DNA of 64,000 bases, taken from NCBI RefSeq assembly GCF_008365315.1, contig NZ_CP043506.1, positions 1,284,001-1,348,000 on the forward strand, read 5' to 3'. A program made the position numbers and the translations under genes. Origin of the DNA: Acetobacter vaccinii. GTDB lineage: Bacteria; Pseudomonadota; Alphaproteobacteria; Acetobacterales; Acetobacteraceae. The first letter of the stretch is position 1; each line of letters begins with the position of its first letter. Below the pieces are notes generated by a model, which saw nothing but the letters and a program-made list of their open reading frames with translations, did no database searches and was not told the origin of the DNA. This document shows positions 28,403 to 37,718 of this stretch, in pieces.

Positions 28403-30289
28403 TCAGGTCAGAACCGGCGCATGCACGGGTATTGCCTCATTGCCGCCGGACGCGGCAAGGTGGTTTATAACCCTGCTACAGATTGCCCCGGTCGTAATGC
28501 CAAAGCGTTCATACACCGCGCTGGCGGGGGCGGAAACGCCAAAATCATCCATGCCGATGAAAATTCCGTTGGGTCCAAGCCAGCGTTCCCACCCAAAACC
28601 GCTGGCGGCTTCAATCCCCACCCGCAGCCCGGTTTCGCCCAGTACAGCGGTGCGGTAGGCCTCGGGCTGGGTGGCAAAAACCTCCCAGCAGGGCAGGGCC
28701 GCCACGGCGGTGCGGATGCCTGTTTCCTCCAGTGCGCGGGCAGCGGCCAGCGCAATGGTGACCTCCGGGCCGGAACTGACCAGCGTGACCTGCCGCTGCG
28801 GCCCGCCATGCAGCAGGTAGCCGCCATGGGTGGCCGAGCCAAACCGGCCGGGGGGCGGTGTGGGGGTGTCGGGCGTGTCATGCGGGCATAGCACCAGCAG
28901 GGCGGGGCCGTTCCAGCGTAGCGCGGCCTGCCAGCAGGCAAAGGTTTCCTCCGCACAGCCGGGGCGGAAAACTGCCAGGTTGGGCATGGCGCGCAGGCTG
29001 GCAAGCTGTTCCACCGGCTGCCAGCCGCCGCCGTTGCCGCTTAGGGCCAGCCCGTCGTCTGTGAGCAGGTACAGGACCTTGCGGCGCATGAGTGCGGTCA
29101 TGCGCAGGGCTGCGCGCATGCGGTCTATGGTAATCATGCCCGCCACGGCGCAGGGCAGCAGCCCGCCATGCAGGGCCATGCCGTTGAGCATGCCCGCCAT
29201 ACCGTGCTCCTGCAGGCCGCAGGGCCAGTCGGGCTGGTCCGCATGGGCGGGGGCCGAGCGTGCGCCGGATGTAGCTGTCAGCACGGTCAGTTCGGGCCGG
29301 GTGGCTGCCAGTGCCGCCAGACCGGCCATGGCCGCCTGTTGGGAGGAATGGGTGGGCTGGTGTTGCAGGGTCTGCCGCCACAGGCGCAGCCAGTCCTCGG
29401 CCAGCAGGGGCGGGGGCGCGCCTGAACATTCGCGCTCAAAACTGTAGCGGCCCCTGTGGCGGGCCAGCCGCCGCAACCATGACCGCCGGACCGAAGCCCC
29501 GCGCCGGGCGGTGGGGCTCCATGGGCCTGTCAGTTCCTCCTCCGGTGGGGCGGCTGTGGGGTGGGGGGTGTCTTCGGGCAGGAACGCCACAAGCGTGGGC
29601 TTTCTGGCGCGCAGGGTGGCTGTCAGGGCGGTGGTAATGGCGGCCAGATTACCCGCCCCCACACTGCGGACACTCCAGCCCGATGCGCTGAAGCGGGCGA
29701 GAGAATCTGCAAATTCGGCCGGGTCTGTCGTGGGGGCGGGGCTGACAAGGACGGCCAGCCGGTTCAGCCCAAAACGCCCTGCAAGCTGGGCGGCCTCCAG
29801 CGCAACACCGGTTTGCAGGTCGGTGTCGCGCGCCAGCACCCAGGTGCGGTGGTTGACCAGCGATCGCCCATGCCGGGTGGCCATGACCTGCTCGGCCAGG
29901 GCCATGCCCGCAGCTGCGGCAATGCCCTGCCCTGCGGGGCCGGGTGCTATTTCCACCGCCGGGTGCTGCCCGTAGCCCAGCGTCTGCGGGGGTGGTGTGG
30001 GCGCGCTCAGGTGCAGCATGGCGTGCAGCAGCGGCAGCATGGAGGCCGAGGGCACAACAAAACGGTCCCGGTCGGGCCAGTCCGGTGTGGCAGGGTCGTA
30101 GCGGAGCAGGCGGCTCCATAATGTGACCACGGGCAGGCAGAGTGTCTGCAATTCGGGCAGCAGCGCGTGCTCGCCCATGTGGTGCTGGGCCAGAAACAGC
30201 CGCGCTGCACTGTCCAGCCGCAGGATCAGACTGTCCTGCGGGGCCGGGGCGGGCAGGGTCGCGGGGGGTGTGGTGGGGAATGCGGCCAT
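28403..30289 (-). CDS. Transketolase homologue with degenerate active site
   Basis: A 628-residue protein that aligns over its whole length with transketolase (DRDRFVVPSASMLPLLHAML; GPAGQGIAAAAGMALAEQ; LQEHGMAGMLNGMALHGG; GGGWQPVEQLASLR; FGVSAPA near the end) and occupies the tkt position in the tkt-gap-pgk operon. Several key residues are missing: the SGHPG and SNGHGS histidines, the DDNGI asparagine that binds Mg/thiamine diphosphate, and the THQP histidine (GWQP here). The first Asp of GDG (as RDTD) and the activating Glu (QEHGM) remain. It may be a pseudoenzyme or a regulator, or may have changed activity. The frame is intact, so it is under some selection. The start at 30289 has no strong ribosome binding site. 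Confidence 0.82.
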   Translation of the reverse strand: MAAFPTTPPATLPAPAPQDSLILRLDSAARLFLAQHHMGEHALLPELQTLCLPVVTLWSRLLRYDPATPDWPDRDRFVVPSASMLPLLHAMLHLSAPTPPPQTLGYGQHPAVEIAPGPAGQGIAAAAGMALAEQVMATRHGRSLVNHRTWVLARDTDLQTGVALEAAQLAGRFGLNRLAVLVSPAPTTDPAEFADSLARFSASGWSVRSVGAGNLAAITTALTATLRARKPTLVAFLPEDTPHPTAAPPEEELTGPWSPTARRGASVRRSWLRRLARHRGRYSFERECSGAPPPLLAEDWLRLWRQTLQHQPTHSSQQAAMAGLAALAATRPELTVLTATSGARSAPAHADQPDWPCGLQEHGMAGMLNGMALHGGLLPCAVAGMITIDRMRAALRMTALMRRKVLYLLTDDGLALSGNGGGWQPVEQLASLRAMPNLAVFRPGCAEETFACWQAALRWNGPALLVLCPHDTPDTPTPPPGRFGSATHGGYLLHGGPQRQVTLVSSGPEVTIALAAARALEETGIRTAVAALPCWEVFATQPEAYRTAVLGETGLRVGIEAASGFGWERWLGPNGIFIGMDDFGVSAPASAVYERFGITTGAICSRVINHLAASGGNEAIPVHAPVLT

Positions 30290-30681
30290 GGTCTGCCTGT
30301 GCGCTGTCTCCGGGCCTGTGGTGGGGGAATACTCGTAGTATTCAGGGCGGACAGGGCATTTTTATGGCTGAACAGACAGTTTTACCAGCGCCTTGCCAGT
30401 GCAGTGGGGCAGGGCACTGGCCAAAAAGTAGCCTGTGCGGTGTGTCATGCCGTGTTGTGAACCCGTGGGCAGTCGGGCTGGGGGAAGGGACACGTTAAAC
30501 CAGAGGGCGGTGCCTACAGGCAAGGGGTGTGGGGCTGATGGGCCGTGTGCGTAACGTTTTGTCATGGCAGGGCTGGTCTGACGGGGCTTGCATGCACGGG
30601 CCGGGAGCGCGAAAGAGAGAAAAAGGGTGCGTGCCCGCGTGGCCCGGTTCTCCACGCCTGACTGTAAGGAATTGCCTGCCG
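30290..30681. other. Divergent intergenic region between transketolase-like gene and lipoprotein gene
   Basis: About 390 bases with no gene I can support. It should hold the promoters of the minus-strand glycolytic operon and the plus-strand lipoprotein/hemA genes. The one obvious structure is the 15-bp palindrome listed separately. Confidence 0.4.
30328..30342. promoter_or_regulatory. Short perfect palindrome, possible operator
   Basis: AATACT-CGT-AGTATT, two 6-bp arms around 3 bases, located about 40-55 bases upstream of the transketolase-like start codon. Its position suits an operator for the glycolytic operon. No family can be assigned. Confidence 0.35.
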
Positions 30682-31182
30682 ATGCTGTCTGTCTTTCGTG
30701 CCCTTGGGGGGCGTGTCATGCAGGGGGGGCCATCCCTGCGTGTTGGCCTGTCGGCCTGCCTGCTGGTGGCGGTTACGGGCTGCAAGCTGGTAGACCAGCG
30801 GACGTTTGACGCCAACGCGGGCAAAGCACCCCAGCCCTATATTCCCCCGCCCCCCCCGGCACCGCCCGGCCCGCCGCCGGTGCCACCGCTGGTCACGCTG
30901 GTGGCAGGCACCCCCCAGGCCCAGTGGCAGGGGCCGGTGGACCGGGTGGTGCACCTGGCACTGGCGCGCAAGCCCGGCGTGCTGTTTGTTGTCAAATGTC
31001 TGGTGCCCCAGGGGACGGATGTGGACACCGAGCAGGCCGCCCTTGTGCGGCTGGTGCAGGGTGATGGCCGGGCGGTCATGCAGGCGATCATCAACGCCGG
31101 TGCGCCCGAAACGCAGGTGGAAATGTCGGCCATGCCGGATTCGACCGTGACGGCGCCGGTCGTGCGGGTGTATGTGCGTTAG
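30682..31182 (+). CDS. Small lipoprotein of unknown function
   Basis: A protein of about 166 residues with a signal region ending in a lipobox (LLVAVTGC), a proline-rich spacer (PPPPPAPPGPPPVPP) and a globular C-terminal domain of about 90 residues (starting VTLVAGTPQAQWQGPVDRVV). The spacer fits a lipoprotein that reaches away from the membrane. The start is not certain: ATG 30682 has AAGGA upstream, ATG 30718 has a G-rich site; both give a workable signal peptide. It is followed by hemA but separated by 114 bases, so co-transcription is unproven. Confidence 0.7.
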   Translation: MLSVFRALGGRVMQGGPSLRVGLSACLLVAVTGCKLVDQRTFDANAGKAPQPYIPPPPPAPPGPPPVPPLVTLVAGTPQAQWQGPVDRVVHLALARKPGVLFVVKCLVPQGTDVDTEQAALVRLVQGDGRAVMQAIINAGAPETQVEMSAMPDSTVTAPVVRVYVR

Positions 31183-31296
31183 GGACGGTTACGGACGTCA
31201 AAACACAAAACGATGACAACGACACGACAGGCCAGACGGCCGACGGGTAACGCCATGCCCCGACCGGTTCTGACAGGGAGCGAGGAGAGACCTAGC

Positions 31297-32562
31297 GTGG
31301 GAGCGATCAAGAACGCACGCCATCCTTTCTACGAGCATTGTGAAGACACGCTCGACCGTATCAGGCAGCAGGGGCGTTACCGGACATTTACCCCACTTGC
31401 GCGCCAGGCCGAGCGGTTTCCTTTATACGAGGAAGAATACCCCGGCCTGCCCGAAGGGCGTGAGGTCATAGTCTGGTCCACCAATGACTATCTGGGCATG
31501 GGGGTTGTGCCCGAAGTGCAGGATGCGGCCATAGCCGCCATCCGCGACCATGGGGCCGGGGCCGGGGGCACACGCAATATTGCAGGCCACAGCCCGCTGC
31601 ACGCCCGGCTGGAGGCCGAACTGGCCGCCCTGCATGGTAAGGAAGCAGGACTGCTGTTTATTTCGGGCTATGTGTCCAACCAGGCCAGCCTGCAAACCAT
31701 TCTGTCCTCCATGCCGGGGTGGATCTGTTTTTCCGACAGGCTCAACCACGCCTCCATGATTGCGGGCATCAAGGGGGCCAAGGGGTCCAGCACGGTCATT
31801 TTTGAGCATAATGATCTGGCTGATCTTGAGGCCAAGCTGGCGGCCGCCCCGGTCGATGCCCCCAAGATGATTGCGTTTGAGAGCGTGTATTCCATGGATG
31901 GGGATGTCTCGGACATCGGGGCCATCTGCGCGCTTGCCCGCAAATACGGGGCGCTGACCTATCTGGACGAGGTCCATGCCGTGGGCCTGTACGGGCAGGA
32001 AGGTGGCGGCGTGTCACAGCGTGATGGCGTGGCCGACCAGGTGGATATTATCGAAGGCACGCTGGCCAAGGGCTTTGGTGTGCATGGCGGTTACGTGACG
32101 GCCTCGGCGGAGATTATTGACTTCCTGCGCTCCACGGCGTCGGGCTTTATCTTTACCACTTCGCTGCCGCCGTCGGTGGTCGGGGCGGCGCTGGTGAGTG
32201 TGCGCAAGGTGCGTGCCGAGAACTGGCGGCGTGAGGCATTGTTTGAACGGGTTGCCACCTTCCGCCAGCGGCTGCGGGCGGCGGGTGTGCCGTTTACCAT
32301 GACGGACAGCCACATTGTGCCCATTCCCGTGGGGGATGCCGAACGCTGCAAGCGTATCAGCCGCCGCCTGCTGAACGAGTTCGGGCATTATGCAACCCCC
32401 ATCAACTACCCCACCGTGCCTGAAGGGACCGAGCGCCTGCGCCTGACCCCCGGCCCCTTCCACACGGATGAGATGATGGACGACATGGTGCGCGCTCTGG
32501 CCACCCTGCTGCGGGCGGAAGGGCTTATGCCCACGCGTGAGGTCGCGCAGCAACTGGCCTGA
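31297..32562 (+). CDS. hemA: 5-aminolevulinate synthase
   Basis: Condenses glycine and succinyl-CoA to 5-aminolevulinate, the first step of haem and corrin synthesis in alphaproteobacteria (C4 route). A PLP fold-type I enzyme: [12 protein letters not shown] near the N-terminus, [23 protein letters not shown] for the PLP-binding Asp/His, and the lysine in [15 protein letters not shown] place the start at the GTG at 31297, which has AGGAGA seven bases upstream and gives 421 residues, close to the family length; an ATG at 31213 would add 28 unconserved residues. The product feeds haem for the nearby haem proteins and corrin for MetH. Confidence 0.95.
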   Translation: MGAIKNARHPFYEHCEDTLDRIRQQGRYRTFTPLARQAERFPLYEEEYPGLPEGREVIVWSTNDYLGMGVVPEVQDAAIAAIRDHGAGAGGTRNIAGHSPLHARLEAELAALHGKEAGLLFISGYVSNQASLQTILSSMPGWICFSDRLNHASMIAGIKGAKGSSTVIFEHNDLADLEAKLAAAPVDAPKMIAFESVYSMDGDVSDIGAICALARKYGALTYLDEVHAVGLYGQEGGGVSQRDGVADQVDIIEGTLAKGFGVHGGYVTASAEIIDFLRSTASGFIFTTSLPPSVVGAALVSVRKVRAENWRREALFERVATFRQRLRAAGVPFTMTDSHIVPIPVGDAERCKRISRRLLNEFGHYATPINYPTVPEGTERLRLTPGPFHTDEMMDDMVRALATLLRAEGLMPTREVAQQLA

Positions 32563-32585
32563 CAGGGCCAAGGTCTGGCAGTCTG

Positions 32586-32627
32586 TGGCCCGGTGCGGTG
32601 GCGTTAAAAGCCACAGGCACCGGGCCA
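32586..32627. terminator. Hairpin between convergent hemA and lrp
   Basis: A perfect 11-bp GC-rich inverted repeat (32586-32596 with 32617-32627) that encloses a second small stem (GTGGC/GCCAC). It lies between two convergent genes and probably ends transcription from both sides, although there is no long T run. Confidence 0.6.
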
Positions 32628-32672
32628 TTACGCCAGTTTGAACCGCCAGACCGGGTGACCGTGCTGGCGCAG

Positions 32673-33140
32673 TCACCCCACAGACAGGGCGTTGCCGCGG
32701 TCCTGCTGCACAACGGGGCGGATGGCAAAGTTGCTCTGTATGCGCACGACACCGGGCATACGCGACAGTTCTTCCTTATGAATCCGCTCGTAATCCTGCA
32801 TGTCGCGGGCTTCTACCCGCAGCAGGTAGTCGGCGTCCCCTGTCATCAGGTAACATTCGCGCACATCAGGACATTCCCGAATACGGCTTTCAAACCGGCG
32901 CTGACATTCCTCTGTCTGGCGTTCAAGCGTGATCTGCACAATCACGGTTGCCATCGGGGTGGCGGCGGGGCGGGCGACAATGGCCTGATACCCCCGGATA
33001 ACGCCTTCTTCCTCCAGTTTGCGGACACGGCGCAGGCAGGTCGAGGGCGAAAGCCCGATCCGCTCGGCCAGGTCGGCGTTGCTCAGTCGTCCGTCGTGGC
33101 GCAGGTGGCGTAAAATGGCCTGTGTGATACGATCTGACAT
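32673..33140 (-). CDS. Lrp/AsnC-family transcription regulator
   Basis: A 155-residue regulator: N-terminal winged helix-turn-helix (ILRHLRHDGRLSNADLAERI, then GLSPSTCLRRVRKLEEEGVI) and a C-terminal ligand-binding RAM domain (VIVQITLERQTEECQRRFE; CYLMTGDADYLLRVEARDM). The longer frame to 33323 adds 61 unconserved residues, so the ATG at 33140 is preferred. It is divergent from alr, with dadA beyond, the arrangement expected for an alanine-responsive activator of alanine catabolism (DadR/Lrp type); that role is inferred from context. Confidence 0.92.
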   Translation of the reverse strand: MSDRITQAILRHLRHDGRLSNADLAERIGLSPSTCLRRVRKLEEEGVIRGYQAIVARPAATPMATVIVQITLERQTEECQRRFESRIRECPDVRECYLMTGDADYLLRVEARDMQDYERIHKEELSRMPGVVRIQSNFAIRPVVQQDRGNALSVG

Positions 33141-33279
33141 GATCTGTCTTTTTTGGATAAAAATTGCAATAATCTGCGAAAATAAACAGAAAATGGCATG
33201 ATCTGCAACGTATTGGCGGGATTTTCCATCAGCTCTGATGGTAAACTTTCGCTTGTGAAACAATAGCGGACAAACAGCC
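33141..33279. promoter_or_regulatory. Divergent lrp-alr promoter region
   Basis: An AT-rich 139-bp region (for example 33148-33195) between divergent lrp and alr. Lrp proteins usually bind AT-rich divergent regions like this and control both their own gene and the target; no single clear operator stands out by eye. Confidence 0.5.
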
Positions 33280-34434
33280 GTGACCCAGCCTCCTCCACCG
33301 TGTAGTGCTTCCTGGCCCGCCACCCGTGCAGGGGCTGTCTTGCGGGTCGATCTTGCGGCGCTGGTCCGTAACTATGGGCACGTGGCAGGTCTGGCGCAGG
33401 GGGCTGCGTGTGCCGCTGTGGTCAAGGCCGATGCCTACGGGCTTGGGGCCGCTCAGGTCGCCCCGGTGCTGGAGCAGGCCGGCGCGCGCGAATTCTTTGT
33501 TGCCCATGTGGATGAAGGGCTGGCCCTGCGGCCGTACGTGTCCCCACAGGCGCGCATTACGGTGCTGCACGGCCCCCGCCCCGATGCGGTGGAAGCCTGC
33601 CTGGCCAACGGGCTGCGACCGGTGCTGAACAGTCTGGAACAGATCGGCTGGGTGCAGGCCGTAGCCCGGCAGCGCGGCACGGTGGTGGATGCGGTGCTGC
33701 AACTGGACACGGGCATGTCGCGCTTTGGCCTGTCAGAGGCAGACATTCACACCCTGGCCAACGACCCGAGTGCGTTTGATGGCCTGTCCCTCAGCCTGAT
33801 CATGAGCCATCTAGCCTGCGCGGATAACCCGCAAGACCCCGCCAATGCCATGCAGGCGGCCCGACTGCGTGCCTATGCCGCCCTGCTGCCGCCTGCGCCG
33901 TTGAGCCTTGCGGCCTCGTCTGGCGTGTTTTTGGGGCCGGACTATCACTTCAACCTCGTGCGGCCGGGGGCAGCCCTGTATGGCGTGGCCCCGCAGACCG
34001 GGCAGGCCAACCCGCTGGAGGCCGTGGTGCGCCTGCAGGCCCATGTCTTGCAGACCCGCCAACTGCGTGCGGGCGACAGGGTTGGCTATGGGCTGACATG
34101 GCAAGCCCCAGGCCCGTGCCGGGTGGCCACGATCGGTGTTGGTTATGCTGACGGGTTTGCCCGCCAGGGGGCAGCGCTGGGGTGTGCCTGGTTTAAAGGC
34201 CGCCGCCTGCCGGTGGTGGGGCGGATTTCGATGGATTCCATGACAGTGGACATCACCGACCTTCCCGCTGGTGAGCTGGAGGCCGATGGCATGGTGGACC
34301 TGCTGGATGCCACCCATGGCGTGGATGCCGTGGCCCAGGCGGAAGGCACCATTGGTTACGAGGTGCTGACATCACTCGGGCGGCGTTATCACCGTGTCTA
34401 TGACACGGCGGGCGTGGCCCATCCCGGTTCCTGA
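33280..34434 (+). CDS. alr: Alanine racemase
   Basis: PLP-dependent interconversion of L- and D-alanine. The 384-residue protein has the PLP lysine in AAVVKADAYGLG, the catalytic tyrosine region GDRVGYGLTW and GRISMDSMTVDIT near the C-terminus. It starts at a GTG with a weak AGCGGA site. With dadA downstream it probably serves the catabolic route (L-Ala to D-Ala to pyruvate), as DadX does, and may also supply D-Ala for peptidoglycan; I cannot tell whether another alr exists. Confidence 0.95.
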   Translation: MTQPPPPCSASWPATRAGAVLRVDLAALVRNYGHVAGLAQGAACAAVVKADAYGLGAAQVAPVLEQAGAREFFVAHVDEGLALRPYVSPQARITVLHGPRPDAVEACLANGLRPVLNSLEQIGWVQAVARQRGTVVDAVLQLDTGMSRFGLSEADIHTLANDPSAFDGLSLSLIMSHLACADNPQDPANAMQAARLRAYAALLPPAPLSLAASSGVFLGPDYHFNLVRPGAALYGVAPQTGQANPLEAVVRLQAHVLQTRQLRAGDRVGYGLTWQAPGPCRVATIGVGYADGFARQGAALGCAWFKGRRLPVVGRISMDSMTVDITDLPAGELEADGMVDLLDATHGVDAVAQAEGTIGYEVLTSLGRRYHRVYDTAGVAHPGS

Positions 34435-34438
34435 CTGT

Positions 34439-34586
34439 CTGTTACAGAAATTGCCATAAGGTTGGGCGTCCATCGGCGTGTGTGCCTGAGAGCGTTGCCT
34501 GCCCGCCCCGGTGCTTTTGGGGTTGGGGCGCGTTTTCGCCTTCAGGCTGCTGGTGCCCGGTCTGCTGCAACAGGTTTTTGTAACAG
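34439..34586 (+). ncRNA. Candidate structured 5' leader of dadA
   Basis: The alr-dadA gap can fold as nested stems: an 8-bp closing stem (34439-34446 with 34579-34586), a 6-bp stem (GCCTGA 34484-34489 with TCAGGC 34542-34547) and a 6-bp GC stem (34504-34509 with 34525-34530). This looks like a cis-regulatory RNA, but I cannot match it to a known riboswitch class and some pairing may be chance. Confidence 0.3.
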
Positions 34587-34623
34587 CCCCTGAGTGTACA
34601 TTTCACACGGAAAGAACGCAGAC

Positions 34624-35880
34624 ATGAAGATTCTTGTTCTTGGTAGCGGTGTTGTGGGTGTGACGTCCGCCTGGTACCTGGCTCAGGCCGGGCATGAGGT
34701 CACGGTGGTGGACCGCCAGCCTGCCGCGGGCATGGAAACCAGCTTTGCCAATGCGGGTCAGGTTTCGCCCGGATATTCCGCCCCGTGGGCCGGGCCGGGC
34801 GTGCCGGTCAAATGCGCGCACTGGCTGTTGATGAAATACCGCCCCTTTGTGTTCTGGCCCATGCCGGACCCGCATCTGTGGCGCTGGCTGGTGCAGATGC
34901 TCGAAAACTGCACATCCGCCGCCTATGACCGCAACAAGGGCCGTATGGTGCGCCTGGCGGAATACAGCCGCGATGTCATGTGCGCCCTGCGGGATGAAAC
35001 GGGCATAAGCTACGATGACCGCCAGCGCGGCACGTTGCAGGTGTTCCGCACCCAGAAGCAGCTTGACGCCATCTCGGGCGATATTGCCGTGCTGCGCCGC
35101 TACAACGTGCCGTATGAGGTGCTGGATACGGCAGGCTGTATCCGTGCCGAGCCGGGGCTTGAATCCGCCCGCCATAAACTTGTGGGCGGGCTGCGCCTGC
35201 CGGGTGATGAAACGGGCGATGCCTTCAAGTTCACCCAGACTCTGGCGGGCATGGCGCAGGCCGCGGGTGTGACTTTTCAGTACGACACGTCCATCCGGCG
35301 GGTGCGGGCTGATGGCGGGCGTGTCATCGGGGTGGAAACATCACGCGGGCTGCTGACCGCCGACAGCTACGTGCTGGCACTGGGCAGCTATTCCCCCGCG
35401 TTGCTGCGGCCGCTGGGTATTCATCTGCCGGTTTATCCCATCAAGGGCTATTCCCTCACGGCGCCGATCACACAGGAAAGCAATGCCCCTGTGTCCACCA
35501 TCATGGACGAAACCTTCAAGATCGGTATTACCCGGCTGGGTGACAGGGTGCGCGTGGGCGGCACGGCGGAAATTGCGGGCTTTAGCCTGCGGCTGCGCAA
35601 ACCCCGGCGGGAAACGCTGGAACATTCGGTGACAGACCTGTTCCCCGGTAGCTGTGTGGCTTCCGAGGCCCAGTTCTGGACCGGGCTGCGGCCCATGACC
35701 CCGGATGGCACACCCGTGATCGGCCGTACCGGGCTTGAGAACCTGTACCTCAACACCGGGCATGGCACGCTGGGCTGGACAATGGCGTGCGGGTCGGGCC
35801 GGGTGCTGGCCGATATCATCTCCGGCCGTAAGCCCGATATTGCGCATGAGGACCTGAATATCTTCCGTTACGGAATGTAA
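34624..35880 (+). CDS. dadA: D-amino acid dehydrogenase small subunit
   Basis: A FAD-dependent, membrane-associated dehydrogenase that oxidises D-alanine and other D-amino acids to 2-oxo acids and passes electrons to the respiratory chain. The 418-residue protein begins with the FAD motif [20 protein letters not shown] and has the family's [17 protein letters not shown] segment and a C-terminal [14 protein letters not shown]. The ATG at 34624 has a GGAAAG site; a frame opening at 34594 is too long for the family. It is downstream of alr and the divergent Lrp gene, completing an alanine-utilisation unit. Confidence 0.95.
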   Translation: MKILVLGSGVVGVTSAWYLAQAGHEVTVVDRQPAAGMETSFANAGQVSPGYSAPWAGPGVPVKCAHWLLMKYRPFVFWPMPDPHLWRWLVQMLENCTSAAYDRNKGRMVRLAEYSRDVMCALRDETGISYDDRQRGTLQVFRTQKQLDAISGDIAVLRRYNVPYEVLDTAGCIRAEPGLESARHKLVGGLRLPGDETGDAFKFTQTLAGMAQAAGVTFQYDTSIRRVRADGGRVIGVETSRGLLTADSYVLALGSYSPALLRPLGIHLPVYPIKGYSLTAPITQESNAPVSTIMDETFKIGITRLGDRVRVGGTAEIAGFSLRLRKPRRETLEHSVTDLFPGSCVASEAQFWTGLRPMTPDGTPVIGRTGLENLYLNTGHGTLGWTMACGSGRVLADIISGRKPDIAHEDLNIFRYGM

Positions 35881-36027
35881 AACTTCTGTTTCGGGGTCGC
35901 TTCCCGGCATTCTGGAGGCTGGGTTGCGGGCATGGTCCTTAATCCTGTGTTACCATGCCTGCACTGGCCCGCCGCGCCACGCATGCGCGGCGGCGCCGCC
36001 CGGCAACAGGCAGGTAAAACAGTACAT

Positions 36028-37629
36028 ATGAAAGCGGATTACAAAGGTTTACGTTCTGGCGGCATAACCGGGTGGGCAGGTGCGCGTGTTCTGGCGGGTG
36101 TCCTGGCGGTGTCGTCCCTGGTCCCGCAAGGGGTGCATGCCCAGGAGGGCGGACAGCCGCCCGCCCATGCTGCCCAGCCCAGTCCGCCAGCCGTGCAGGC
36201 GCAGGACGGCACCCCCCATCGCCTCCACTCGGTGATCATGCGCAGGCAGCGCGCGGGTGTTTCCCCCCAGGATATGGCCATGATCGCGGAACTGGAGAAC
36301 AGAACCTTCCAGTGGTTCTGGGACTCGGCAGACCCCGTGACAGGGCTGGTGCCCGACCGGTATCCGTCCGACCAGACACAGGCCAGCGTGGCGTCGGTCG
36401 GTTTTGCGCTGACCGCTTACGGCATCGGGGTGGAGCGCGCCTATATTACCCGTAACCAGGCGGTAGAGCGCACTCTGCGCACACTGCGCACCCTCCAGCG
36501 TCTGCCGCAGAATGCCACGACTGACAATGCGGCGGGGTATCATGGGTTTTTCTACCATTTCCTCGACCACCGCACGGGGTTGCGTTTCAACCACGATATC
36601 GAACTGTCCAGTATCGACACTGCGCTGCTGATGCAGGGGGTGCTGTTTACCCGCAGCTTCTATAACCGCGACACCGTGCAGGAGCGCGAGGTGCGCCAGC
36701 TTGCTCAGGCCCTGTTCAACCGTGTGGACTGGCGCTGGATGCTGCGGCCCGACAACAGGCTGAGCATGGGCTGGACGCCCGAACATGGGTTTCTGTCCAA
36801 CTACTGGGAAGGCTATAGCGAGGGGATGATGGCCTATGTGCTGGGTCTGGGCTCACCCACCCATGCGCTGGAGCCTGCGTCCTGGCAGGCCTGGCTGGCC
36901 ACCAACGACAAGCGCTGGGGCGATTCCTACGGGCAGACGTTCCTGAACTTTGCCCCGCTATTCGGCCACCAGTACACCCATGCCTGGATTGACTTCCATG
37001 GCATCCGCGATGACTGGAACCGCCGCAAAGGGCTGGATTACTTTGAGAACAGCCGCCGCGCCGTATATTCCCAGCGGGCCTATGCCGAGGCCAACCCCGG
37101 CAAATGGCAGGACTACGGGGCCAATATCTGGGGTTTGACAGCCAGTGATGGCCCGGCTGACACAACCTTGGTGGAAAACGGCCAGCAGCGGCGCTTCTTT
37201 GGTTATTCGGCCCGTGGCGTGGGGCGTGACTATACGCAGGATGATGGCACACTGGCCCCCACGGCGGCGGGTGGGTCCATTGCTTTTGCGCCAGAAATTG
37301 TTATCCCCGCCCTGCGCACCATGAAGGAGCGGTATGGGGCGCGTATTTACGGCAAATACGGCTTTGTGGATGCGTTCAACCCCAGCTATCGCCCGGCCGG
37401 AGCCAATGGTTTCTGGGTGGATGACACCTATCTGGGGATCGACCAGGGGCCGATCCTGCTGATGATCGAAAACTGGCGCACCCAGCTTGTGTGGAACACC
37501 ATGAAGCGCAACGAGGTTATCCGCCACGGTCTGCTGCGGGCGGGCTTTAGCGGGGGCTGGCTTGGGTTTGCCTCCACCCAGCAGGCCAAGCCTGTCGCTG
37601 CCCCGGCGGCGGATGGGCACAAGGGCTAG
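36028..37629 (+). CDS. Secreted glucoamylase-family (COG5368-type) protein
   Basis: A 533-residue protein with a signal peptide (basic start, hydrophobic ARVLAGVLAVSSLV, cleavage near VHA-QE) followed by an (alpha/alpha)-barrel type domain: LENRTFQWFWDSADPVTGLVPDR, SVGFALTAYGIGVER, GWTPEHGFLSNYWEGYSEGM, and IDQGPILLMIENWRT. These motifs belong to the glycoamylase-like family that includes GH144-type enzymes acting on beta-glucans; real starch activity is not implied. It is periplasmic or secreted. The ATG at 36028 gives the best signal peptide; an ATG at 35932 with a GGAGG site is the alternative. Confidence 0.85.
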   Translation: MKADYKGLRSGGITGWAGARVLAGVLAVSSLVPQGVHAQEGGQPPAHAAQPSPPAVQAQDGTPHRLHSVIMRRQRAGVSPQDMAMIAELENRTFQWFWDSADPVTGLVPDRYPSDQTQASVASVGFALTAYGIGVERAYITRNQAVERTLRTLRTLQRLPQNATTDNAAGYHGFFYHFLDHRTGLRFNHDIELSSIDTALLMQGVLFTRSFYNRDTVQEREVRQLAQALFNRVDWRWMLRPDNRLSMGWTPEHGFLSNYWEGYSEGMMAYVLGLGSPTHALEPASWQAWLATNDKRWGDSYGQTFLNFAPLFGHQYTHAWIDFHGIRDDWNRRKGLDYFENSRRAVYSQRAYAEANPGKWQDYGANIWGLTASDGPADTTLVENGQQRRFFGYSARGVGRDYTQDDGTLAPTAAGGSIAFAPEIVIPALRTMKERYGARIYGKYGFVDAFNPSYRPAGANGFWVDDTYLGIDQGPILLMIENWRTQLVWNTMKRNEVIRHGLLRAGFSGGWLGFASTQQAKPVAAPAADGHKG

Positions 37630-37639
37630 GACAGGCAGG

Positions 37640-37677
37640 CAGGGTCTGCGGGGCTACCCCACAGACCCTGTATTTTC
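37640..37677 (+). terminator. Rho-independent terminator after the glucoamylase-family gene
   Basis: A 9-bp stem CAGGGTCTG (37640-37648) with CAGACCCTG (37662-37670), extended by an inner GGGG/CCCC stem, then TATTTTCTT. It begins 11 bases after the stop codon. Confidence 0.85.
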
Positions 37678-37718
37678 TTGGAGTGCCCCAGGCTCGGGCA
37701 GGGCCACTCCTGACCGCC

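Noticed and set aside
34470..34570. Glycine riboswitch upstream of dadA
   Set aside because: CTCTCAGGC, a glycine-aptamer-like string, appears only on the minus strand, opposite to dadA, and the other conserved blocks are missing.
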